In this document: positions 8,569 to 17,112 of the stretch, piece after piece
How the letters are laid out: each line of letters opens with the position of its first letter
Position numbering within the stretch: the first letter of the stretch is position 1
NCBI GenBank assembly: GCA_016178705.1
Contig: JACOST010000011.1
Span: forward strand, 186,001-250,000
DNA: 64,000 bases
Origin: Deltaproteobacteria bacterium
GTDB taxonomy: Bacteria; Desulfobacterota; Binatia; HRBIN30; JACQVA1
Direction of reading: 5' to 3'
Position numbers and translations under genes: made by a program
Notes under the pieces: model-generated
Told to the model about the DNA's origin: nothing
Databases searched by the model: none
Seen by the model: the letters and a program-made list of their open reading frames with translations, nothing else

Positions 8569-9765
8569 ATGCCCACAGCTAGCGACGTTCATCCCCAGCA
8601 AGGCCGTCCGCTCACCAGCGACGACATCCTGCGCAACGCCGCCGCGCTCGCGCCGTGGCTACACGAGCGCGCCGACGCCATCGAATCGGCGCGTCGGTTA
8701 CCGGATGACGTGGTCGCGCGGATGCGTGATGCCGGCATGTTCCGACTCACCATGCCGCGCATCTGGGGTGGACCGGAAATGACTCCGATGCAGCAGAACG
8801 AAGTGATCGAGACCCTGTCGCGCGCTGACGCATCGGTCGGCTGGTGCACGATGATCGGCTGCGACTCGGGGATCTACTCAGGCTACCTCGACGACACGGT
8901 CGCGCGCGCGATGTACCCGCGCCTCGACATGGTGCAGGCCGGCTGGGTCTACCCGGTCGGGCAAGCGCATCGTGTGCGCGGCGGATTCAAGGTGACGGGC
9001 AACTGGATGTTCGGCAGCGGCTGCACCCACTGCGACTGGCTCGCGGGCGGCTGTGTGGTGTTCGAGGATGGCGCGCCCCTGATGCGTCCCGACGGCCTGC
9101 CGGAGTGGCGCATCGTCATCGCCCAGCCCTCACAGTACGAGATCCTCGACACCTGGTTCACCACAGGACTCAGCGGCAGCGGCAGCAACGACTACCGTTG
9201 CAGCGATCTCTTCGTTCCCGAAGAACACTCCTTCAGCTTTTTCGAACCGAAGCGCGCGGGCATTCTGTGGAAGCGGGCCGACACGTTACTGCGCAAGATG
9301 TCGGCAATCCCGCTCGGCATCGCCCGCGCCGCCATCGACACGGTCGTCGACATCGTCGCTGAGAAAGTGGAGTTGCCGTCCTTCAAGCGCTACCGCGACC
9401 TTCCGAGAGTGCAGTCCGCTGTCGCCGAGGCGGAGAGTCTCTACGGCGCGGCCCGCGCCTACGTCTACGACTCGCTCGCCACGCAATGGGCGAAACTCGA
9501 AGCCGATGCGGAGCTGACCAAGGCCGAGCGCGCCAATGTCTGGTTGTCGCGCACCAACGCGTTCCAATCGGCGCGCCGCATCGTCCAAGCGATGTACGAC
9601 ACCATTGGGGGCAGCGCGATCTACAGCCGCAAGAGTCCGCTCGATCGTCACCTGCGCGATATCGAAACCATCTGCCAGCACATCGTCGGACAGACGAAGG
9701 GCTGGGAAGCCGTCGGCGGCATGCTGCTCGATGCGGAGCAAGCCGCGCCCAATCCGTTTCTATAA
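8569..9765 (+). CDS. Acyl-CoA-dehydrogenase-fold flavin-dependent monooxygenase
   Basis: 398 residues with the ACAD fold. An N-terminal helical domain (LAPWLHERADAIESARRLPDD) leads to MFRLTMPRIWGGPEMTP, then the mid beta domain with GGFKVTGNWMFGSGCTHCDW, and a C-terminal four-helix domain ending QHIVGQTKGWEAVGGMLLD. The GxWxFGSG motif and absence of a clear catalytic Glu of true dehydrogenases match the HsaA/DszC-like group of two-component monooxygenases, which use reduced flavin from a partner reductase. Known members hydroxylate phenolic steroid rings, thiophenes or indoles. It lies 27 bases after the SDR and 10 bases before an FAD hydroxylase. Confidence 0.8.
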   Translation: MPTASDVHPQQGRPLTSDDILRNAAALAPWLHERADAIESARRLPDDVVARMRDAGMFRLTMPRIWGGPEMTPMQQNEVIETLSRADASVGWCTMIGCDSGIYSGYLDDTVARAMYPRLDMVQAGWVYPVGQAHRVRGGFKVTGNWMFGSGCTHCDWLAGGCVVFEDGAPLMRPDGLPEWRIVIAQPSQYEILDTWFTTGLSGSGSNDYRCSDLFVPEEHSFSFFEPKRAGILWKRADTLLRKMSAIPLGIARAAIDTVVDIVAEKVELPSFKRYRDLPRVQSAVAEAESLYGAARAYVYDSLATQWAKLEADAELTKAERANVWLSRTNAFQSARRIVQAMYDTIGGSAIYSRKSPLDRHLRDIETICQHIVGQTKGWEAVGGMLLDAEQAAPNPFL

Positions 9766-9775
9766 GGTGACGAAG

Positions 9776-11395
9776 ATGATCGACGTCCCGGTTCTCATCG
9801 CCGGTGGTGGTCCGGTTGGTCTCGTGCTCGCGCACGAGCTGCGCTATCGCGGCATCCGCGCTCTGCTCGTCGAACGCAATCCGACCACGACGCGGCATCC
9901 GAAGATGGACGTCACCAACGGGCGCAGCCTCGAGCATTTCCGCCGCTTGGGGATCGCACCTGCCGTCCGTGCCGCCGCCGTGCCTGAAGACCATCCGATG
10001 GATGTCATTTGGGTCACGCGTGCCGCCGAGTACGAAGTGGCGCGCTTCGCGTATCCATCGGTGATCGAAACGCGCGAGATCATCCGTCGCACCAACGACG
10101 GCTCGCTGCCGCTCGAACCGTACATGCGTATCTCGCAAGTTGTGCTCGAACCGGTGCTGAAGGAGCTGCTCGAACGCGATGCATCCGAGATCGAACTGCG
10201 CTTCGGTTGGGGGTTGGAATCATTCACGCAAGACGCTGGCGGCGTTACGGCGGTGATTCGCGAGACCGCGACGGGCCGCACCGAAACCGTGCGCTGCGCG
10301 TACCTGGCCGGGTGCGACGGCGGCGGCAGCACCGCCCGCAAACAGCTCGGCATCCAACTCGAAGGCCAATCGCGCGTCGCCGAACTCTTCATGATTCATT
10401 TCCGTTCGCGCGCGCTCGACGTGCTGCAGAAGTTTGGCGTGTCGTGGCACGTCCAGTCGCCCATCGGCGGCACGCTGATCGCGCAAGACGATCGCGAGAT
10501 CTGGACCCTGCACACGCCGTTGCCGCCGGGAGTTGACGCCGCCGCGGTCGACCCGCGGGCGTTGCTCTTTCAATGCCTCGGCGCGGCAATCGATTGCGAG
10601 ATCCTGGTGGCGAACATGTGGACGCCGCATCTACTGGTCGCCGAGCAGTACGGCGCCGGCCGCGTGTGGCTGGCCGGCGATGCAGTGCATCAGTACATCC
10701 CGACCGGCGGTTACGGCATGAATACCGGCGTCGGCGACGCCGTCGATCTCGGCTGGAAGCTCGCCGCACAATTGCAAGGCTGGGGTGGCCCGCGGTTGCT
10801 GGAGAGCTACGAAGCCGAACGGCGGCCGATCGGGCTGCGCAATCGCGAAGCGTCACAGCGCCACATGGGCGTGCGTCTGAAGATCCTGTTCGACCACTAC
10901 GATCCGTCCGCACACGAAGAGTCGCCAGCGGGTGCGGCCGCGCGCCGCGCGCTGGGAGAAGGCATCCTCGCGCTCGGCAACGCCGAGAACGAGAGCCTCG
11001 GCATCGAAATCGGCTATCGCTACGAGCACTCGCCAATCATCTGTGGTGAGGACGGCGAAGCGCCGCCGGCCGATCCGCTGCGCTACACGCCGTCGACATG
11101 GCCGGGCGTGCGCGCGCCGAGCGTGTTCCTCGCCGATGGCAGCGCGCTGTTCGATCGCTTCGGACCCGGATTTACGCTTGTGCGGTTCGCGGACTGTCCG
11201 ACCGAGGCATTCGAGCGGGCCGCGCGCGAGCGCGGTGTGCCGCTGCACGTACTCGACGTGCGCGAGCCACGCGTGCAAGCGATCTATCAACGCGCCCTGG
11301 TGTTGGTGCGCCCAGATCTACACATTGCGTGGCGCGGCGATGCGGCGCCGGGTGACGCCGCTTTAATCATTGATCGAGCGCGCGGCGCGGCGTAG
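9776..11395 (+). CDS. FAD-dependent aromatic hydroxylase (PheA/TfdB family)
   Basis: 539 residues from ATG 9776, preceded by AAGGTGA overlapping the previous stop. Class A flavoprotein monooxygenase motifs are complete: GGGPVGLVLAHELRYRG near residue 10 (ADP-binding), CDGGGSTARKQLG near residue 180 (DG motif), and LAGDAVHQYIPTGGYGMNTG near residue 300 (GD motif contacting FAD ribityl). The C-terminal 150 residues form the thioredoxin-like domain of the phenol hydroxylase group (RFGPGFTLVRF). Expected reaction: NAD(P)H- and O2-dependent hydroxylation of a phenolic or similar aromatic compound. The cluster context supports aromatic or steroid-type degradation. Confidence 0.85.
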   Translation: MIDVPVLIAGGGPVGLVLAHELRYRGIRALLVERNPTTTRHPKMDVTNGRSLEHFRRLGIAPAVRAAAVPEDHPMDVIWVTRAAEYEVARFAYPSVIETREIIRRTNDGSLPLEPYMRISQVVLEPVLKELLERDASEIELRFGWGLESFTQDAGGVTAVIRETATGRTETVRCAYLAGCDGGGSTARKQLGIQLEGQSRVAELFMIHFRSRALDVLQKFGVSWHVQSPIGGTLIAQDDREIWTLHTPLPPGVDAAAVDPRALLFQCLGAAIDCEILVANMWTPHLLVAEQYGAGRVWLAGDAVHQYIPTGGYGMNTGVGDAVDLGWKLAAQLQGWGGPRLLESYEAERRPIGLRNREASQRHMGVRLKILFDHYDPSAHEESPAGAAARRALGEGILALGNAENESLGIEIGYRYEHSPIICGEDGEAPPADPLRYTPSTWPGVRAPSVFLADGSALFDRFGPGFTLVRFADCPTEAFERAARERGVPLHVLDVREPRVQAIYQRALVLVRPDLHIAWRGDAAPGDAALIIDRARGAA

Positions 11396-11436
11396 TGAGA
11401 AGGCCAGGCAATACGATATTCGAAGGAGGGGAGATC

Positions 11437-11790
11437 ATGGCGCAGCGAATTCTGAGTTGGCTTCTGGCGTTGCTGTTTGTCGCGTCCGGCGCACCCAAGA
11501 TCATCGGCGTCGCGCAGGTGGCCGCTGGGTTCGAGCACATGGGTTACTCGGCGAATTTCCGGCTACTGATCGGCGTCCTCGAGATCGCGGGCGGTGTGGC
11601 GCTGCTGGTGCCGCCGGTTGCGCGCTACGGGAACGCCTTGCTCGTCGCCATCATGCTCGGGGCGACGTGGAGCGTCCTGAGCGTTGGCGAGGCGGTGGCG
11701 CCACCGCTCATCGTCGGCGCGCTGCTGGTCGTGCTGGCGATCCTGCGCGAGCGGGGCTCCGCGCCCACGCGAGTCGGCGACAGCGGCTGA
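11437..11790 (+). CDS. DoxX-family membrane protein
   Basis: 117 residues from ATG 11437, with GAAGGAGGGGAG just upstream. Four hydrophobic segments: ILSWLLALLFVASGAPKI, LLIGVLEIAGGVALLVPP, ALLVAIMLGATWSVL and LIVGALLVVLAIL. The SGxxKI motif after TM1 and GxxEIxGG in TM2 are typical of DoxX/DoxD-like proteins, which are inner-membrane proteins often found with oxidoreductases. Its specific role is unknown; position after the hydroxylase suggests membership of the same operon. Confidence 0.75.
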   Translation: MAQRILSWLLALLFVASGAPKIIGVAQVAAGFEHMGYSANFRLLIGVLEIAGGVALLVPPVARYGNALLVAIMLGATWSVLSVGEAVAPPLIVGALLVVLAILRERGSAPTRVGDSG

Positions 11791-11817
11791 CGCGGCGGTT
11801 TCTCGCGGGGACAACGA

Positions 11818-13218
11818 ATGGACGCTGACCTTTGCTGCCGAACGCTCACCGACACCGCGCGCATGCTGCGACGACGGGAGATCTCACCCGTCGAGTTGAC
11901 GCGCGCGGTGCTGGCGCGCATCGAGCGTCTGGACCCGCCCCTGCACAGCTACATTACGATCACCGCGGACCGCGCGCTCGACCACGCACAAAAGGCAGAG
12001 CGCGAGTTGTCCGCGGGAACCGATCGCGGCCCGCTCCACGGCGTACCGATCGCCGTGAAGGATCTGATGTTCATCCGTGGCGTACGGACAACCTGCGCGT
12101 CGCGCGTGCTCGACGACTTCGTCCCCTACTACGACGCGACCGTCGTCGAACGCCTCGAAGCCGCCGGCGCGGTCATCCTCGGCAAACTCAACCTGACTGA
12201 GTTCGCGATGAGCGGCTACGCGCGGTCGCTGCCGATCCCGCTCAACCCATGGGACAAGACCCGCAGCCCGGGGGGCTCGTCGAGCGGTTCGGGCGTCGCA
12301 ACGGCGGTCGGCTTGTGCTTCGCGTCGCTCGGAACCGACACCGGTGGATCAATCCGCGGTCCATCGGCGTGGTGCGGCGTGGTCGGACTCAAGCCCACCT
12401 ACGGGCGGGTCAGCCGCTACGGCGTCTTTCCGCTCGGCATGACGCTCGATCACGTAGGGCCGATGACCCGCAGCGTCGCCGACGCGGCCGCGATGCTCGA
12501 CGTGATGGCCGGGCGCGACCCCCACGACCCAACTTCGCTCGATGCCCCCGCCCCGCAATGCAGCGCCGCGCTGACGCGCGGCGTGCGTGGCGTGCGCATC
12601 GGCGTCGACGAACACTTCGCGCGCGACTTCTCACACCCCGATGTCAGTGCAGCGCTCTTCGCGGCGCTCGAAGTCCTGAAACAGCAGGGTGCCGAACTGA
12701 TCGCAGTATCCCTGCCCGATGTCGGCGAGCTGCTCGAAGAATGGTTCGTCATCTGTGCCGCTGAAGCGGTGGTCGGACACGCAGCCACCTATCCGTCGCG
12801 GGCGGATGCGTACGGTCCGAGCTTTCGTTCGTTCCTCGACTACGGCGCGGGCTTGCGGGCCCAGGACTACGCCCGCGCGCACGTGCGGCGGGTCGAGTTC
12901 GCGCGCCGCTTTCAGGCCATCTTCGAGGCGGCCGATGTGTTCGCCTGTCCCGGCATGTTCATGCAAGCGCCACCGGCGGACGCGGTCGATCCTTACGGTC
13001 CCATCACTCCGGCGCTCGCGCCATTCCTTCGCTACACCGCCCCGTTCAATTTCAGCGGCAATCCGACGCTGTCGGTACCCGCGGGTTTCAGTGATGACGG
13101 CTTGCCCCACGGCATCCAACTCGTCGGCCCATTGCTCGGCGAGGCGGCCCTCTGCCAGGTTGGTCACGCCTACGAGCAAGCCACCCAGTGGCACCATCGC
13201 CGACCGCCGATCGGGTGA
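11818..13218 (+). CDS. Amidase signature family hydrolase
   Basis: 466 residues, the normal family length. The Ser-cisSer-Lys machinery is visible: Lys81 in PIAVKDL, the cis-Ser near 154 in PGGSSSGSG, and the nucleophile Ser178 in GTDTGGSIR. These positions nearly coincide with those of GatA. No gatB or gatC lies nearby, and the C-terminal region diverges from GatA, so a stand-alone amidase or amide/ester hydrolase of the catabolic cluster is more likely than a tRNA amidotransferase subunit. It starts 27 bases after doxX. Confidence 0.85.
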   Translation: MDADLCCRTLTDTARMLRRREISPVELTRAVLARIERLDPPLHSYITITADRALDHAQKAERELSAGTDRGPLHGVPIAVKDLMFIRGVRTTCASRVLDDFVPYYDATVVERLEAAGAVILGKLNLTEFAMSGYARSLPIPLNPWDKTRSPGGSSSGSGVATAVGLCFASLGTDTGGSIRGPSAWCGVVGLKPTYGRVSRYGVFPLGMTLDHVGPMTRSVADAAAMLDVMAGRDPHDPTSLDAPAPQCSAALTRGVRGVRIGVDEHFARDFSHPDVSAALFAALEVLKQQGAELIAVSLPDVGELLEEWFVICAAEAVVGHAATYPSRADAYGPSFRSFLDYGAGLRAQDYARAHVRRVEFARRFQAIFEAADVFACPGMFMQAPPADAVDPYGPITPALAPFLRYTAPFNFSGNPTLSVPAGFSDDGLPHGIQLVGPLLGEAALCQVGHAYEQATQWHHRRPPIG

Positions 13219-13242
13219 GCAGCGTCGGGAAGGCCACCGCAC

Positions 13243-14367
13243 TCATAAGCGTCGCAGTCGTCGCATCAGTTCAGCGAGACGCCAGAGGCCGCGGACGTTG
13301 TCGCCGGTGAAGCTGGCGCCGGCGTTGGCGATGATGAAGTGACCGCAGCCGGCGTCGACCAATGGCGCCACCTCGTCGCAGATCTGTTGCGCGCTGCCGG
13401 CATACATCAGCGTCAGCAGCAACTCGGGAATCATCATCGCCACCGCGCGGTCGATCTCGACATCGCTGATACGCGTCGGCACGATGTCGAGAAAACCGCG
13501 ATGCGCGTCACCAAGCGGATGCGTGAGCCCGTGCGCACGCCACACGTCAGCCGGAACGCCGAGGGTCAAGGTTGCACAGAAGCGACTCTTCATGGCTCGC
13601 TCGAGCACCTGCTCGCGACTCTCACCGAGCGCGACCAGCATCGTATGTGTCGCGCTGAAACCATCCATGCGCCGGCCGGCCTTGTCGGCCGCGCTCCGAA
13701 TGACAGCCAGGCGGTTGCGGTATTCCACCGCGGACACCTTCTGACCCGGTAGCCAGCCGTCGCCGAAACGTCCGGCGAGCCGCAGCATGCGCGGAAAGTG
13801 TGCGGCGACGAATAGCCGCGGCGGCTTGCCGTTGTAGAGCGGCAAACGGAACACGGCATCGCGCAGCCGCCAAAATCGTCCATCGTAACTGATCGGCTCG
13901 CCGCCGCTGTTCCATAACAACCGAATGATGGTGAGCGCTTCTTCGAGACGGGCAACGTTGTCGGCATATGGCAGACCATACGGCTCGGTGTTCTCACGGA
14001 TGCCGTTGCCGATGCCGAGAATCGCGCGACCCTTCGAGATGTGGTCGAGCGTGACGAACGACTGCGCCAGCGACATCGGGTGTCGTCGAATGCTTTCGGT
14101 GACCGACGTCCCGACGTCGACACCGCGTATGCGCGTCGCGGTGACGGCGAGCAACTGCAGCGGATCGAAGAGCGCGTCGAGCGACGGCACCACGCGCGCG
14201 GCCGGTGTGATCTCCGGGCGCCACACCTGCGCCGGTGTAAAACTCATGAAGTGATCCGGGAGCCACACCGCCGACGCGCCCATCCATCGCGCCAGCCGCA
14301 GGTTGACGCGCGACAGCCACAGCGGATGCACGCAGGCGTCTTGATAGCCAACCGTTACTCGTCCCAT
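13243..14367 (-). CDS. LLM-class flavin/F420-dependent oxidoreductase
   Basis: 374 residues on the strand opposite to its neighbours. The luciferase-like TIM barrel shows WLPDHFM after strand 1, TSVTESIRRHPMSLAQSFVTL, GRAILGIGNGIRENTEPYGL and RLFVAAHFPRMLRLAGRFGDGWLPG. The length and the E-N-x-E-P-Y-G segment resemble the F420-dependent phthiodiolone ketoreductase/glucose-6-phosphate dehydrogenase-like subgroup, although FMN use cannot be excluded. The substrate is unknown. It converges with the amidase gene with only 24 bases between stops, and diverges from the DapB-like gene across a 117-base promoter region. Confidence 0.8.
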   Translation of the reverse strand: MGRVTVGYQDACVHPLWLSRVNLRLARWMGASAVWLPDHFMSFTPAQVWRPEITPAARVVPSLDALFDPLQLLAVTATRIRGVDVGTSVTESIRRHPMSLAQSFVTLDHISKGRAILGIGNGIRENTEPYGLPYADNVARLEEALTIIRLLWNSGGEPISYDGRFWRLRDAVFRLPLYNGKPPRLFVAAHFPRMLRLAGRFGDGWLPGQKVSAVEYRNRLAVIRSAADKAGRRMDGFSATHTMLVALGESREQVLERAMKSRFCATLTLGVPADVWRAHGLTHPLGDAHRGFLDIVPTRISDVEIDRAVAMMIPELLLTLMYAGSAQQICDEVAPLVDAGCGHFIIANAGASFTGDNVRGLWRLAELMRRLRRL

Positions 14368-14484
14368 GCTCTACCCTCCACGCCGGTTCCTTCGCTCCGA
14401 CCTAGCACGCGTCGCGACCCGAAATCACTCTTCGCTTGCAACCGGGCTCTGTGAGTTGGAGAACAGCGGGCGCAGGAGGAGACG

Positions 14485-15540
14485 ATGGCGTATCGAGTGA
14501 TTCAATGGGCGACGGGCAACGTAGGACGGATCGCGGTGCAGGGCGTGTTGTCGCATCCGCAACTCGAATTGGTCGGCGCCTGGGTGCATAGCGCGGAGAA
14601 AGCCGGACACGATGTCGGCGAGCTGTGCGGACTCGATCGGTTAGGCATCGCGGCGACGGCGAGCGTAGACGAGATCCTCGCGATGCCGGCCGACTGCGTG
14701 GTGTACAGCCCGCTGTTGCCGCAGCTCGACGAGGTCGTGCGCTTGCTCGAGTCGGGGAAGAACGTGGTCACACCGGTTGGATGGTTCTATCCATTCAAGA
14801 CACCCGGTGTCGCAGAATTGGAAGCCGCGTGCCGCAAGGGCGGCGTCTCGCTCCACGGTACCGGCATTCACCCCGGCGGCATCACCGAGCTGCTTCCACT
14901 CACCGTGTCGTCGCTGTGCCGCAACGTGCGCCACGTGCGAGCGGAAGAGTTTTCTGACATCCGTGTGTACCGCGCGGAACTGGTGGTGCGCGAGATCATG
15001 CTGTTCGGCAAACACCCGGACGAGGCGCAGGCGAGTCCGATGCTCGATCTACTCGGATTCGGCTTCGGCCAATCGATCGATATGCTCGCCGCGGGACTCG
15101 GCCTGCAGCTCGACGAACGCAAGGGTGGCACGCACGAAATGGCGGTGGCCACCGCGCCGATCGACACCCCGATCGGCGTCCTCGATCGCGGCACCATCGC
15201 CGCGCAACGGTTCACCTGGCAAGGACTCGTGGGCGGCACACCGGTCATCACCGTACGGGTCAATTGGCTGATGGGCGAGCAGCATCTCGATCCGCCATGG
15301 ACAATCGGTGGCGAGCGCTTCGAGGTTGAGGTCGAAGGCGATCCCTCCATCCACGTGACCTTCCGCGGCTTGCAGCCGCCGTTCGAGACTGCGGACCTCG
15401 ACCGCAACCCGGGAATCGTCGCGACGGCGATGCACTGTGTGAACTCGATCCCCTACGTCTGCGAAGCACCGCCGGGAATTCGCACCTACCTCGACATGCC
15501 GCTGATCAGCGGCCGCGCCGACACCACTTTGCGGCGGTGA
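14485..15540 (+). CDS. DapB_N-fold NAD(P)-dependent dehydrogenase-like protein
   Basis: 351 residues with strong ribosome site (GCAGGAGGAG). The N-terminal Rossmann region reads YRVIQWATGNVGRIAV, with the GxxGxxG variant. Next come DCVVYSPLL and GKNVVTPVGWFYP, as in dihydrodipicolinate reductase N-terminal domains. The C-terminal domain has GTGIHPGGITELLPL, a recurrent motif in proteins annotated as dihydrodipicolinate reductase-like or 2,4-diaminopentanoate dehydrogenase-like. It is not the lysine-pathway DapB, being about 80 residues too long. The probable role is reduction of an imine or ketone in secondary catabolism; the substrate is unknown. Confidence 0.75.
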   Translation: MAYRVIQWATGNVGRIAVQGVLSHPQLELVGAWVHSAEKAGHDVGELCGLDRLGIAATASVDEILAMPADCVVYSPLLPQLDEVVRLLESGKNVVTPVGWFYPFKTPGVAELEAACRKGGVSLHGTGIHPGGITELLPLTVSSLCRNVRHVRAEEFSDIRVYRAELVVREIMLFGKHPDEAQASPMLDLLGFGFGQSIDMLAAGLGLQLDERKGGTHEMAVATAPIDTPIGVLDRGTIAAQRFTWQGLVGGTPVITVRVNWLMGEQHLDPPWTIGGERFEVEVEGDPSIHVTFRGLQPPFETADLDRNPGIVATAMHCVNSIPYVCEAPPGIRTYLDMPLISGRADTTLRR

Positions 15541-15626
15541 TTCGCCAACCCGGGTGGAGGAGGTGTGTTCTATGCCGCGGCATGCGTGCGCCTTGCTCCC
15601 GTGCTCTCGGCGATGTACGACGCGGC

Positions 15627-16727
15627 ATGACCAACGCAACGATCACGCTGCTCACCGAGGATACCGACGTTGCGCTTGCCGCGCAGGTGAGTGGCGATGA
15701 TCTCTGGCTGGCGGGACCCGAGCTGATGCGCGCGACGGGCTGGACGCTCACGCGTGACGGCTTTTGCCGCGGCTCACTCTGCGTGCCGATTCCACCGGGA
15801 CGGGAGGCCGAGTTCGCGCGCTCCGACGGCAGCGTGAACCTCGCCGCACTTGCGCGGCACATGGGCCAAGTGTTGGTTCACGACGACAGCGCGACCGTTT
15901 GGGTGCTCGATGCCAGCACGGCCGCTCGCAGTGCGGCGCGTACGTCGTTGGAGGCGCCGGACTTCACGTTGCCCGACCTCGGCGGTCGCATGCACTCGCT
16001 GCACGAGCATCGCGGCAAGAAAGTTCTGCTCGCCTCTTGGGCCTCCTGGTGAGGTTGCCGCATGGACCTGCCGGTCTGGCAGGCACTCTACACTGAACTC
16101 GCGCCGCGCAACTTCGTCGTGATTACGGTCGCCATGGACACCGGCGGTGCGGCCGATGCCGCTCAATGGATCGAGCCAGCCGCGCCGACGCATCCGAGTC
16201 TGATTGACGTGCACCACCGCGTCGCCGAGTTGTACGACTGGGTCAACGTTCCATCGATTGCGTGGATCGATGAAGCGGGTCATATCGTACGACCCAACGA
16301 CCCCGGATTCGCCGGCGAATTTTTCCGCGGCATGATGGAACCCGACTTCGACTTCCCAGCGATGCTCGCCGAGCATCAACGCCACCAACAACGCTACCTC
16401 GCGGCCGTGCGCGACTGGGTCGAGCGCGGTCCCGCGTGTCCCTACGCGCTCACACCAGAGCAAGTGCGTGAGCGCTTGGCCGGACCGAATCCCGACCACG
16501 CGCGCGCCGCCGCGTACTTCCGCCTCGGGACTTTCCTGCAACAGCACGAACGCGGCGACGCCGCGCAGGCTGCGTTCGCACAAGCCAAGGCGCTGCGCCC
16601 CGAAAGTTGGAACTACAAACGCCAAGCTTGGCACCTCGAAGAGATCGGTAAATCCGGCGGCCCCGAGTTCTGGGCCGAAGTGAAAGCGCTCGGCGACCGT
16701 CCGTACTATCCGCGCTCGGAACTGTGA
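15627..16727 (+). CDS. Thioredoxin-fold redoxin selenoprotein with Sec at codon 142 (TGA 16050-16052)
   Basis: 366 residues if the in-frame TGA at 16050-16052 is read as selenocysteine. Upstream, the frame ends ...RGKKVLLASWASW. Directly downstream in the same frame it continues GCRMDLPVWQALYTEL, so the active site reads WASW-U-GCR, where Cys homologues of this redoxin group have WASWCGCR. The second half has the rest of the fold (FVVITVAMDTGG, VNVPSIAWIDEAG with the cis-Pro), and a C-terminal helical, TPR-like tail. A SECIS-like hairpin lies 20 bases after the UGA, and selC is in this window. A downstream ATG at 16062 could otherwise give only a truncated product without the redox centre. 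Start 15627 is uncertain; ATG 15582 is in frame too. Confidence 0.85.
16067..16083 (+). promoter_or_regulatory. Bacterial SECIS-like element
   Basis: Hairpin CCUGCC-GGUCU-GGCAGG: a 6-bp perfect stem and a 5-base apical loop starting GG. Exactly 20 bases separate the UGA (ends 16052) from the loop. This matches the known bacterial rule: a short stem, G in the first two loop positions, and 16-37 bases from UGA to loop. Confidence 0.75.
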
Positions 16728-16737
16728 ATCGTCTCCC

Positions 16738-17037
16738 TCATGGTCTCTTCGATGCGCGATAGGCATCGATCACCGACCACAGCGCGATCACCAGGAACGG
16801 CAGCGAGGCGACCAGCACGTTGTGCAGCCCTGGCGTCGGATCGCTCAGATCAATCTCGACGTCCACCGGGCTGAACGGCCCAAACGCGGTCACCACGCCG
16901 GCGACACCGAACAGCAAGGCCTTTAGTTTCTCGCGGTTGTACAGTTGTCCCAAGCCCGGGAAGATACTCGAGAGCACGACGGCGACGGCGGGACGGCGAC
17001 GCGGTGGCGATGCGCTGGTTGCATTGCTCGGTGACAT
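16738..17037 (-). CDS. Small membrane protein with FPGLGQLY motif
   Basis: 99 residues. After a polar, Pro/Arg-rich start comes AVAVVLSSIFPGLGQLYNRE, a motif shared by several uncharacterised small membrane families (TM2-like, DUF5683-like). A second hydrophobic hairpin ends VLVASLPFLVIALWSVIDAY. The predicted product is a two- to three-pass inner-membrane protein. Function unknown. It converges on the selenoprotein gene with a 10-base gap. Confidence 0.65.
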   Translation of the reverse strand: MSPSNATSASPPRRRPAVAVVLSSIFPGLGQLYNREKLKALLFGVAGVVTAFGPFSPVDVEIDLSDPTPGLHNVLVASLPFLVIALWSVIDAYRASKRP

Positions 17038-17112
17038 CGGCGCTCAGGATAGGTCAGTGCGGAGACGGCGTAAACCCACGCACGCCATGGGGCCCACGGT
17101 TTCGCGAAGGCT

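Noticed and set aside
11818-13218. GatA subunit of Asp/Glu-tRNA amidotransferase
   Set aside because: Catalytic triad fits, but gatB/gatC are absent and the gene sits in a catabolic cluster; a stand-alone amidase is more likely.
16050-16062. Frameshift or nonsense pseudogene explanation for the redoxin gene
   Set aside because: Both halves are in the same frame, the TGA replaces a catalytic Cys, a SECIS-like hairpin follows, and selC is present.
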